From NCBI GenBank assembly GCA_902475415.1, contig CABRZK010000052.1, positions 1 through 11,556 of the forward strand: a stretch of DNA of 11,556 nt, given 5' to 3'. Made by a program: the position numbers and the translations under genes. Within the stretch, counting starts at the first letter, position 1. Each line of letters starts with the position of its first letter. Of the stretch, positions 1-6,095 are shown in pieces. The DNA comes from an uncultured Eubacterium sp. GTDB lineage: Bacteria > Bacillota > Clostridia > Lachnospirales > Lachnospiraceae. The notes under the pieces are model-generated. The model was given only the letters and a program-made list of their open reading frames with translations. It searched no databases and was not told the DNA's origin.

Positions 1-317
1 TTGTGCATCTCAATTTCTGCTGAACCGTACTCCAGATCGTATTTTGCAGATACTGTCTCGCATGGAAGTTTGCCTTTTTTACGAACCGGTACAAAACCTT
101 TGCCGAATTCATAAGCCAGCGGTGCTCCGAAAATGAATCCTCTGGATTCTGCTCCGACTACCACGTCGAAATCAACACCATCCAGACGCTCTTTTAATCC
201 GTCAATGGCAAGTTTTAATCCATCCGGATCCTGTAAAACAGTTGTTATATCGCGAAAGATAATGCCCGGTTCCGGAAAGTCCGGAATACTTCTCACGTAA
301 TCTTCTACTTTTTTCAT
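1..317 (-). CDS. apt: Adenine phosphoribosyltransferase, 3' end missing
   Basis: Purine salvage enzyme of the cytosol that converts adenine and PRPP to AMP and pyrophosphate. The visible 105 residues begin MKKVEDYVRSIPDFPEPGI, continue with FRDITTVLQDP, and contain VVGAESRGFIFGAPLAYEFG and the GFVPVRKKGKLP stretch, the conserved N-terminal half of bacterial Apt. The PRPP-binding loop (VDDVLATGGT-type) lies beyond the window edge, so completeness cannot be judged. The start at 317 fits the usual family N-terminus. An AAGGAGG site lies upstream at about 331-337, but its spacing to the ATG is long (about 13 nt) and the spacer holds a 12-bp palindrome (attat-gt-ataat, 320-331). In many Firmicutes relA follows apt; that cannot be seen here. 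The gene has its own upstream promoter candidate and lies about 290 bp downstream of glpK. The identification rests on sequence recognition of conserved segments. Confidence 0.95.
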   Translation of the reverse strand, partial: MKKVEDYVRSIPDFPEPGIIFRDITTVLQDPDGLKLAIDGLKERLDGVDFDVVVGAESRGFIFGAPLAYEFGKGFVPVRKKGKLPCETVSAKYDLEYGSAEIEMH

Positions 318-609
318 GATTATGTATAATCCTCCTTCAGGCTTTCATGTACACTTCGATGTTCTGTTTTAATACGTCCCATGCAGAAAATCTTTCTGGT
401 ACATTTTACATATATTTTTTCTCAACTGCATCATTATACATGAAAACGATACAGAGATAAAGGATTTTTTCATCTTTTTCCGGAAATCTACTTATATTTA
501 TATATCCGGAAGGTCTTTTTTAAAACCATTCCAGCTACATATCCCAAACCGGATGATATTTTACCAGTTTGCTGAAACATTTCTGAATCGTTCCAGACAC
601 CGTTGTACT
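318..609. other. Intergenic region glpK-apt, no gene
   Basis: No coding sequence is credible here. The region holds the apt promoter and ribosome binding site. It also holds a short inverted repeat (TTCCGGA 478-484 / TCCGGAA 505-511, 20-nt loop) followed on the plus strand by GGTCTTTTTTA. This looks like a weak terminator facing the plus strand, where there is no gene to serve. I found no good terminator for glpK in its own direction, so some read-through from glpK into apt is possible. Confidence 0.6.
433..461 (-). promoter_or_regulatory. Probable sigma-A promoter of apt
   Basis: On the minus strand there is a perfect -10 box TATAAT (plus 433-438), a 17-bp spacer and a weak -35 TTTATC (456-461, 3 of 6 consensus bases). 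The start point would be near 426, giving a 5' UTR of about 110 nt before the apt ATG. I saw no riboswitch in that leader. The good -10 and the spacing support it; the poor -35 lowers confidence. Confidence 0.5.
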
Positions 610-2115
610 CTACTCTTCTTCATCCTGGGACCATGCAAGCGCACAACGCACCGCACGATGCCAGCCTTTCAGCAATTTCCGGCGATTTTCCTCTTCCATG
701 GTCGGTTCAAATTTACGTCCAAGGTTCCAGTTTTTCTGAATTTCTTCCTTGCTGCTCCAGTATCCCACTGCCAGTCCTGCCAGATAAGCTGCTCCCAGCG
801 CTGTGGTCTCGATACATTTCGGTCGTTCGGTACGGATTCCGGCGATATCAGCCTGAAATTTCATCAGCATGTTATTAGCACTGGCTCCGCCATCTACTTT
901 CAGATGTGTCATTTTCACTCCGGCATCTTCTTCCATGGCCGCAATGACGTCGTATGCCTGATATGCAATAGACTCTAACGTTGCGCGGATAAAATGCTCT
1001 TTCTTACAGCCGCGTGTTACACCGACAATGGTTCCGCGGGCATAGGAATCCCAGTATGGTGCCCCCATTCCGGTAAAGGCCGGAACGACGTAAACCCCTT
1101 TGCAATCCGGTACTTCATCTGCATATTCTTCTGACTGACGGGCGCTTTTGATCATACGCATCTCATCTCTGAGCCACTGGATCGCCGCCCCTGCCACAAA
1201 GACACTGCCTTCCAACGCATATTCCGGTTTTTCATCCACACAGGCAGCAAGCGTTGTCAGAAGTCCGTTTTTTGATGCAATTGGTTCATTTCCGGTATTC
1301 ATCAGCAGGAAACATCCGGTTCCATATGTAATCTTACCTTCGCCTTTTGCAAAACAGCTCTGGCCAAACAGTGCCGCCTGCTGATCTCCCGCTGCACCAC
1401 AGACCGGAATTCTTCCACTGGTAACACCCGGATCGGTATAACCATAGATACAGCTTGAAGGTTTTACTTCCGGCAGCATGCTTTCCGGAATATTGAATTT
1501 TGCCAAAATTTCCTTATCCCAACAGCATTTATGGATATCATACAGCATCGTTCTGGATGCATTGGAGTAGTCTGTCACATGAACGCTTCCCCCGGTCAGA
1601 TTCCAGATCAGCCAGGTATCAACGGTTCCAAATATCAGATCTCCTGCTTCTGCCTGTTCTCTCGCTCCATCTACATTGTCTAAAATCCAGGCGATTTTAC
1701 TTGCGGAAAAATAAGCATCCGGAATCAGACCGGTCCGCTCCCGGATCAGCTCATCAAACTGATCCTCTTTCAGTCGATCGATCTGCTCCGCTGTTCTGCG
1801 GCACTGCCATACGATTGCATTATAAACCGGTACACCGGTATGACGGTTCCATACAATTGTCGTTTCACGCTGATTGGTGATTCCAATTCCTGCTATTTCT
1901 TCCGGCGTTGCTCCTGTCACCGCAATTGCTTCTGCCAGTACCGACAGCTGTGTGGACCAGATTTCCCGCGGATTTTGCTCCACCCAGCCCGGCTGCGGAT
2001 AGATCTGTGTCAGTTCCTTTTGTGCCATTCCACAGATATTGCCTGCATGGTCAAATAAAATACACCGGGAACTTGTGGTTCCCTGATCCAGTGCCATAAT
2101 ATATTTTTTCCCCAT
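610..2115 (-). CDS. glpK: Glycerol kinase
   Basis: Cytosolic FGGY-family kinase that phosphorylates glycerol with ATP to sn-glycerol-3-phosphate, committing it to catabolism. The 501-residue length is normal. Visible motifs are the N-terminal phosphate-binding segment MALDQGTTSSR (7-17), ITNQRETTIVWN (79-90), the catalytic-base segment GAAGDQQAALFGQ (D244), ITYGTGCF (262-269) and the C-terminal FGGY-type KVDGGASANN and ETTALGAAYLAGLA segments. The start at 2115 has a GAGGAG site 9 nt upstream. The segment before the catalytic Asp reads SSCIYGYTDPGVTSGRIPV, the longer loop seen in the E. coli type, and lacks the His that HPr phosphorylates in enterococcal and Bacillus GlpK. It is the last gene of the glp operon, separated from the DUF1667 gene by 177 nt containing an inverted repeat, so it may be partly regulated on its own. 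Confidence in function is very high. Confidence 0.98.
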   Translation of the reverse strand: MGKKYIMALDQGTTSSRCILFDHAGNICGMAQKELTQIYPQPGWVEQNPREIWSTQLSVLAEAIAVTGATPEEIAGIGITNQRETTIVWNRHTGVPVYNAIVWQCRRTAEQIDRLKEDQFDELIRERTGLIPDAYFSASKIAWILDNVDGAREQAEAGDLIFGTVDTWLIWNLTGGSVHVTDYSNASRTMLYDIHKCCWDKEILAKFNIPESMLPEVKPSSCIYGYTDPGVTSGRIPVCGAAGDQQAALFGQSCFAKGEGKITYGTGCFLLMNTGNEPIASKNGLLTTLAACVDEKPEYALEGSVFVAGAAIQWLRDEMRMIKSARQSEEYADEVPDCKGVYVVPAFTGMGAPYWDSYARGTIVGVTRGCKKEHFIRATLESIAYQAYDVIAAMEEDAGVKMTHLKVDGGASANNMLMKFQADIAGIRTERPKCIETTALGAAYLAGLAVGYWSSKEEIQKNWNLGRKFEPTMEEENRRKLLKGWHRAVRCALAWSQDEEE

Positions 2116-2193
2116 ATCTATGTTCTCCTCAAAATAGTAGTTCGTTGTATAATTCTAAAAATTAATCTGATTTTTAATTTTATTTATTACACT

Positions 2194-2244
2194 TTCGTCA
2201 GTCACTTTGATTTTCTCTTATTTTCTTGAGATTTGACTGACGAA
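2194..2244 (-). repeat. Inverted repeat in the glpK leader
   Basis: A perfect 11-bp inverted repeat (TTCGTCAGTCA at 2194-2204, TGACTGACGAA at 2234-2244) encloses a 29-nt loop that contains a minor TCTC/GAGA stem. It lies between the DUF1667 gene and glpK. No U-run follows it in either direction, so it is not a standard terminator. It could be a protein-binding site, an mRNA processing or stability element, or part of an antitermination structure. Its role is inferred only from its position. Confidence 0.6.
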
Positions 2245-2292
2245 CAAATCTATTTTACCCCATCTTCTGCAGCGTTTCAATGCACTTTCTGA

Positions 2293-2658
2293 CTACTTTA
2301 ATGCAATTTCTTTTGTTGCCACCACATCTACTCCGGTCTGTGCCACATTTTCCAGCACCACATCCCCGATATGAACCGGCGCAGTAAGTCTTACTCCTTT
2401 TAGCGCCAGCAGACATTCTCTGATTTTTCCTTTTGGAATATCTGTCGCTGTCTTTACAGATACCACCGGCAATGTGCCATGCTCCACCGGTACACTGGAT
2501 GTTACAATTCGACGTGGATCTGTCAGTTCTTTTCTGGCATAATCATCTCCGCGTTTACATGTATTTCCGCTGACAAATACCACTTCTGCTCCATTCATCT
2601 CTACCGTCAGATTGCAGCCCAGCGGACAGCCGATACAAATTAGTTCTTTCTGTTCCAT
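2293..2658 (-). CDS. DUF1667 four-cysteine protein of the glp cluster
   Basis: A 121-residue protein of the DUF1667 family, commonly found beside glpA-like and NAD/FAD oxidoreductase genes in Clostridia and Thermotogae. Four cysteines near the N-terminus, ICIGCPLGC (C8, C11, C15) and GNTC (C34), form a C-x2-C-x3-C-x18-C arrangement resembling the Fe-S-binding module of molybdopterin oxidoreductases. A metal or [4Fe-4S] cluster site is therefore likely but not shown. No signal peptide or membrane helix is visible. It lies 65 nt after the second flavoprotein gene and before glpK, so it probably helps electron transfer from glycerol-3-phosphate oxidation. The start is uncertain. The ATG at 2658 has a far AAGGA (about 13 nt), while a GTG at 2667 has the same AAGGA only 4 nt away. 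I chose the ATG because family members begin very close to the first cysteine. Confidence 0.85.
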   Translation of the reverse strand: MEQKELICIGCPLGCNLTVEMNGAEVVFVSGNTCKRGDDYARKELTDPRRIVTSSVPVEHGTLPVVSVKTATDIPKGKIRECLLALKGVRLTAPVHIGDVVLENVAQTGVDVVATKEIALK

Positions 2659-2700
2659 ATTAATCACTGATTCCTTTCACTTTACTCCGGTATAAACAGC

Positions 2701-2723
2701 AAGGAAAATCTGATGTTTCCCTT
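2701..2723 (-). other. Intercistronic hairpin after the flavoprotein gene
   Basis: Directly after the stop codon of the oxidoreductase gene an 8-bp stem (AAGGGAAA / TTTTCCTT on the minus strand, one G-U pair) with a 7-nt loop can form. It lacks a U-tract, so it probably does not terminate transcription. It may mark an mRNA 3' end or processing site within the operon. It is short and AT-rich, so chance formation is possible. Confidence 0.35.
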
Positions 2724-3989
2724 TTATGCTTCCCCCTGTTCGATTCGGATTGTTATTTTGGATAAATCGCTGTATTCCTGCAGTTTTTTCTTCTGCAAAA
2801 TTACCTGTTCCATTTCACCAGGTGCCATAACTTTCTTTTTCAGACGCATAATACAGGTATCATTGAAATAAACACATAACTCGCTGTCTTTGTATACGCC
2901 ACCGACACGGAAACGGACAATCTGTTTGTCCTGCATCCGATGCGGATGAATCGTTGTCGGTACGGTATAGCGTACGCCGCCTTCCGGAGAAATCGGAATC
3001 TCTGTCTCATCTTCCTCGAACTGATTCATTACATATTCTGCTGCAAAGGTTCCTGCTGCTGCCGCTTCTTCAGATACATAATCCACCAGATCATGTACAT
3101 GCAGGACATTTCCACAGGCAAATACTCCCGGAATGTTGGTCTCCAGGCTTTCGTTCACCACAGGGCCTGAGGTAACCGGGCTCAAAGTCACGCCAAGTTT
3201 ACCGGAAAGTTCATTTTCCGGAATCAGACCACAAGATAATAATAAGGTATCACATTCGTAAGTTTCTTCTGTACCAGGAATTGGTTTTAAATGCTCATCT
3301 ACTTTGGCAATTGTTACCGCTTCCACCCGGTCTTTTCCCTGAATGTCCACAACCGTGTGGCTTAATTTCAGCGGAATATCATAATCATCCAGACACTGTA
3401 CGATATTTCGTTTCAGACCTCCGGAATATGGCATCAGTTCTGCTACTACCTGTACTTTAGCGCCTTCAAAGGTCATACGGCGTGCCATGATCAGACCAAT
3501 ATCACCGGAACCAAGAATGACTACTTTTTTACCCGGCATTCTGCCTTCGATATTGACATAACGCTGTGCCGTTCCCGCAGAATAAATACCAGCCGGACGA
3601 TATCCCGGAATATTTAGCGCTCCACGCGGACGCTCTCTGCATCCCATGGCCAGAATAATGGATTCTGCCTCTACTTCAAACATCCCCTGTTCCCGGTTCA
3701 TGCAGATGATTTTTTTCTCCGGACTGATATCTACCACCATCGTTGACAGCAGATACGGAATCTCCAGATCCTTTACCTGCCCGATAAAACGGGCTGCATA
3801 TTCCGGTCCCGTCAGTTCTTCTTTGAATGTATGCAGACCAAATCCATTATGAATACACTGATTTAAAATACCGCCTAACTGTTCATCACGTTCGATGATC
3901 AGAATATCTTTTACACCGGCCTTATGTGCCGCTACTGCTGCAGCCAGACCTGCAGGTCCGCCACCGATAATTGCTATTTTCGTTTTCAT
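2724..3989 (-). CDS. FAD/NAD(P)-dependent oxidoreductase, glp-cluster type
   Basis: A 421-residue two-dinucleotide-domain flavoprotein (pyridine nucleotide-disulfide oxidoreductase fold), related to the HcnB/opine-oxidase type subunits. The FAD-binding GGGPAG is at 9-14 and ends in IIERDEQLGGILNQC; a second nucleotide-binding GSGDIG is at 160-165; a late FAD segment reads PGVFACGNVLHVHDLVDYV. C45 and C117 are present, but there is no CxxC redox-active pair of the thioredoxin-reductase type. I place the start at MKTKIAIIGGG (3989), because an AAGGAGGA site ends 9 nt upstream; a longer reading from 4010 would overlap the preceding gene and has no such support. The stop codon of the glpA-like gene is one base upstream, indicating tight translational coupling. 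It probably accepts electrons from the GlpA-like partner and passes them to NAD(P) or another carrier; the acceptor is not evident from sequence. Confidence 0.92.
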   Translation of the reverse strand: MKTKIAIIGGGPAGLAAAVAAHKAGVKDILIIERDEQLGGILNQCIHNGFGLHTFKEELTGPEYAARFIGQVKDLEIPYLLSTMVVDISPEKKIICMNREQGMFEVEAESIILAMGCRERPRGALNIPGYRPAGIYSAGTAQRYVNIEGRMPGKKVVILGSGDIGLIMARRMTFEGAKVQVVAELMPYSGGLKRNIVQCLDDYDIPLKLSHTVVDIQGKDRVEAVTIAKVDEHLKPIPGTEETYECDTLLLSCGLIPENELSGKLGVTLSPVTSGPVVNESLETNIPGVFACGNVLHVHDLVDYVSEEAAAAGTFAAEYVMNQFEEDETEIPISPEGGVRYTVPTTIHPHRMQDKQIVRFRVGGVYKDSELCVYFNDTCIMRLKKKVMAPGEMEQVILQKKKLQEYSDLSKITIRIEQGEA

Positions 3990-3990
3990 A

Positions 3991-5427
3991 CTACAGATCC
4001 TCCTTATCATATCCGGTCAAAAAGGTAGATTTTGCACCTTTTTTGGTAATTTCACTGATATCGCATCCCAGCTCCCTCGCAAGAATCTCCACGGTCTTTG
4101 GTGAGCAGAAACCTGCCTGACATCGTCCCATACCTGCACGGGTTCTTCGTTTCACCCCATCCAGTGTCGTTGCGCCAAGGGGCCGGTGAATGGCATCCAG
4201 GATTTCTCCTTCTGTCACCATCTCACAACGGCAGATCACGTTTGCATAAGCCGGATTTTTCTGAATCATAGCATGACGTTCTTCCAGACTCAGTTCTTCC
4301 ATGCACACAACCCCTTTTCTGGTCGGTACAAAGGATGGATTTTCCTCTGCCGGAAGTAAATTGTCAACTAAACCGGCCACATATTCTCCAATGGCCGGGG
4401 CACTGGTCAGACCCGGTGACTCGATACCTGCCACATCGATAAATCCTGGTGCATCGGATACTTCTTCAATAATAAAATCATTTTTCTCTGTATGTGCCCG
4501 CAGACCGGCAAAAGATGTGATAGTCTGGCGTTTTGGCAGATCCGGTGTACTGAGTGCTGCGCGCTGCTGCAGATCTTCCAGACCTTCTGCCGTTGTAGCA
4601 ATATCTTCCTTATCTTCTTCGTCCACAGCCGTCGGTCCAAGCATCAGATTGCCATGTACCGTCGGTGTGACCAGAACACCTTTTCCATATTTCGTCGGAA
4701 GTTGGAAAATCGTATGTGATACAAAATTTCCAACTTTTTTGTCCAGCAGACAGTATTCTCCTTTTCGTGGGATGATCTGAATTTTCTGTGCACTGACCAT
4801 GTTGTGGAACACATCGGCGTACACACCGGCTGCATTGATCACCAGTTTTGTCTCATACACATGATCCTGGGTATGAATCTCATAATAACCGTCTTTTTTC
4901 ACAATGTTCTGTACTTCCTGATTCAGTAAAAACTCTGCACCATTCACGCAGGCATTTTCTGCCAGTGCAATGGTCAGTCCAAAGGGACATACAATACCTC
5001 CCGCCGGTGCATAAAGCGCTGCAACCACCTGTCGGGAAATCTGTGGTTCCATCTGACGCACTTCATCACCGGAAATGATCTTACATCCTTCTACGCCGTT
5101 TTTCTCCGCTTTTTCCAGTAACTCCTCTAACTTTGGCATATCTTCTTCTGCAAAACACAGAACCAGAGATCCGTTTCTCTTATAAGAAAAATCCAGTTCT
5201 TTCGAAAGTGCTTCCATCTTTTTACTTCCAAGCACATTCATCTTTGCTTTCATAGACCCCGGTGTCGCATCAAATCCCGCATGCACAATACCGCTGTTGG
5301 CTTTACTCGTTCCCTCACAGATATCACTGCACCGTTCCAGTACTGCTACATTCCTTTTTCTTCTCATCAGTTCTCTGGCAATGGCACTGCCTGTCACCCC
5401 TGCTCCGATAATCATTACATCATACAT
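3991..5427 (-). CDS. glpA: GlpA-like FAD glycerol-3-phosphate dehydrogenase with BFD [2Fe-2S] domain
   Basis: Oxidises sn-glycerol-3-phosphate to dihydroxyacetone phosphate using FAD. The 478-residue protein begins with a Rossmann FAD site (IIGAGVTGSAIARELMRRK, glycines 8-13), followed by EGTSKANSGIVHAGFD (38-53) of the DAO/GlpA/GlpD family. The C-terminal 80 residues form a BFD-like [2Fe-2S] domain with CRC (C399, C401) and CQAGFC (C436, C441). It is shorter than E. coli GlpA (about 540 residues). No membrane helix is seen, so it is probably soluble or peripherally bound. It is the first gene of the operon, stops one base before the next flavoprotein start, and is followed by the DUF1667 gene and glpK. 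An AGGAGAG-like site precedes the ATG at 5427. A different 2-hydroxyacid or related polyol substrate is formally possible, but glpK in the same operon makes glycerol-3-phosphate by far the likeliest. Confidence 0.93.
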   Translation of the reverse strand: MYDVMIIGAGVTGSAIARELMRRKRNVAVLERCSDICEGTSKANSGIVHAGFDATPGSMKAKMNVLGSKKMEALSKELDFSYKRNGSLVLCFAEEDMPKLEELLEKAEKNGVEGCKIISGDEVRQMEPQISRQVVAALYAPAGGIVCPFGLTIALAENACVNGAEFLLNQEVQNIVKKDGYYEIHTQDHVYETKLVINAAGVYADVFHNMVSAQKIQIIPRKGEYCLLDKKVGNFVSHTIFQLPTKYGKGVLVTPTVHGNLMLGPTAVDEEDKEDIATTAEGLEDLQQRAALSTPDLPKRQTITSFAGLRAHTEKNDFIIEEVSDAPGFIDVAGIESPGLTSAPAIGEYVAGLVDNLLPAEENPSFVPTRKGVVCMEELSLEERHAMIQKNPAYANVICRCEMVTEGEILDAIHRPLGATTLDGVKRRTRAGMGRCQAGFCSPKTVEILARELGCDISEITKKGAKSTFLTGYDKEDL

Positions 5428-5511
5428 AAAATCTCTCCTTTTTACTCACGAAGTGTTATTCTTACATCGTTTCCACAAAATATTTTTGATAAAAATCATA
5501 GATTTTCTTAT

Positions 5512-5565
5512 CAAAAAAAGCCGAACAAAAGCAAACCATTTTCATGGTTTTCTTTTTGCTCGGCT
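5512..5565 (-). terminator. Strong Rho-independent terminator: end of metal operon and/or glpA leader attenuator
   Basis: On the minus strand a stem of about 20 bp (AGCCGAGC...AACCAT / ATGGTT...TTCGGCT, small internal mismatches) closes a GAAA tetraloop and is followed by seven Ts (plus 5513-5519). It lies 87 nt after the repressor stop codon, so it can end the metal operon. A promoter candidate for glpA lies upstream of it (5605-5633), so it also sits inside the predicted glpA leader and could act as an attenuator there. Confidence 0.9.
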
Positions 5566-5604
5566 CATCATCTCATGCAAATCAATCTTTTATTTTCTGG
5601 CTCT

Positions 5605-5633
5605 ATTGTATCACTGTCTTCCGACAGATACAA
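5605..5633 (-). promoter_or_regulatory. Candidate promoter of the glp operon
   Basis: On the minus strand there is an extended -10, TGATACAAT (hexamer at plus 5605-5610), 17 bp downstream of a -35-like TTGTAT (5628-5633). The spacer is filled by a dyad CTGTC-GGAA-GACAG (5614-5627) that could be an operator. Predicted initiation near 5598 gives a leader of about 170 nt that includes the terminator-shaped hairpin at 5512-5565. The -10 is good and the -35 is weak. No other convincing promoter was seen between the hairpin and glpA. Confidence 0.55.
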
Positions 5634-5651
5634 GTGTAAACTATAACGTTT

Positions 5652-6020
5652 TTATTCCTCGATGTGTTCCTGTCCCTGTGCTATAATCGTACGCACATGT
5701 TCATCTGCCAGAGAATAAAATACGGTTTTTCCTTCCCGGCGGTTTTTTACCAGCTTATTCTGTTTTAAAATACGAAGCTGATGTGAGATGGCTGACTGTG
5801 TCATATTAAGTACTTTTGCAAGATCACAGACACATACTTCTGCCTCAAAAAGCACAAAAAGAATACGGATACGTGTGGAATCACCGAATACTTTGAATAA
5901 CTCGGCAAGGTCATACAGTTCCGTTTCTTCCGGCATTGTTTCATTTACGATATTCAGCAGATCCTCATGGATTTCGTTGCATTCGCAGCTTTCAAATTGT
6001 TCCTTTTTATTGTCTGTCAT
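5652..6020 (-). CDS. CadC/SmtB-type ArsR-family metal-sensing repressor
   Basis: A 122-residue winged-helix repressor expected to release DNA on binding Zn, Cd or Pb. Helix-turn-helix residues lie at about 62-88 (VCVCDLAKVLNMTQSAISHQ), followed by the wing KNRREGKTVFYSL. Both metal-site signatures of the family are present. The alpha3N thiolate set is C12, C14 with C63, C65, as in S. aureus CadC. The alpha5 set is D106, H108, H119, E122 with exact D-x-H-x10-H-x2-E spacing. The length equals that of CadC. I chose the ATG at 6020 because AAGGA lies 8 nt upstream; a longer reading to 6071 would run into a hairpin and lacks a binding site. Unusually, it is the last gene after the pump it presumably controls; its likely operator is at 8257-8282. 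Cd/Pb/Zn specificity is inferred from the ligands. Confidence 0.94.
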   Translation of the reverse strand: MTDNKKEQFESCECNEIHEDLLNIVNETMPEETELYDLAELFKVFGDSTRIRILFVLFEAEVCVCDLAKVLNMTQSAISHQLRILKQNKLVKNRREGKTVFYSLADEHVRTIIAQGQEHIEE

Positions 6021-6044
6021 TAATAAATCCTTTCCGATTCGTAT

Positions 6045-6090
6045 AATCCCGGAATTTTTGAAATGACACATTTACAAAAATTCCGGGATT
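6045..6090 (-). repeat. Perfect 16-bp inverted repeat between pump and repressor genes
   Basis: Arms AATCCCGGAATTTTTG (6045-6060) and CAAAAATTCCGGGATT (6075-6090) are exact reverse complements around 14 nt. Inside, AAATG/CATTT can add 5 bp with a 3-nt loop. It fills most of the gap between the ATPase stop (6096) and the repressor ATG (6020). No U-tract follows in either direction, so it is not a standard terminator. It may be an mRNA stability or processing element, a partial attenuator, or a protein-binding dyad. Confidence 0.8.
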
Positions 6091-6095
6091 GTATT

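Noticed and set aside
318..426. Purine riboswitch in the apt leader
   Set aside because: I saw no conserved three-way-junction core or paired loops; the leader is short and mostly unstructured apart from a 12-bp palindrome near the start codon.
553..978. Plus-strand open frame of 141 codons opposite glpK
   Set aside because: It overlaps the well-supported glpK on the other strand, has no ribosome binding site and no recognisable protein features.
2116..2180. Separate sigma-A promoter directly upstream of glpK
   Set aside because: AT-rich sequence offers a TTATAC-like -10, but no -35 at acceptable spacing; not enough to call.
4301..4780. Plus-strand open frame of 159 codons opposite the glpA-like gene
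   Set aside because: A shadow of a strongly conserved gene: serine-rich composition, no domain, no translation signals.
6021..6071. N-terminal extension of the CadC-like repressor
   Set aside because: The extension reads through the arm of a perfect inverted repeat and lacks a ribosome binding site; the ATG at 6020 has AAGGA 8 nt upstream and gives the family's usual length.
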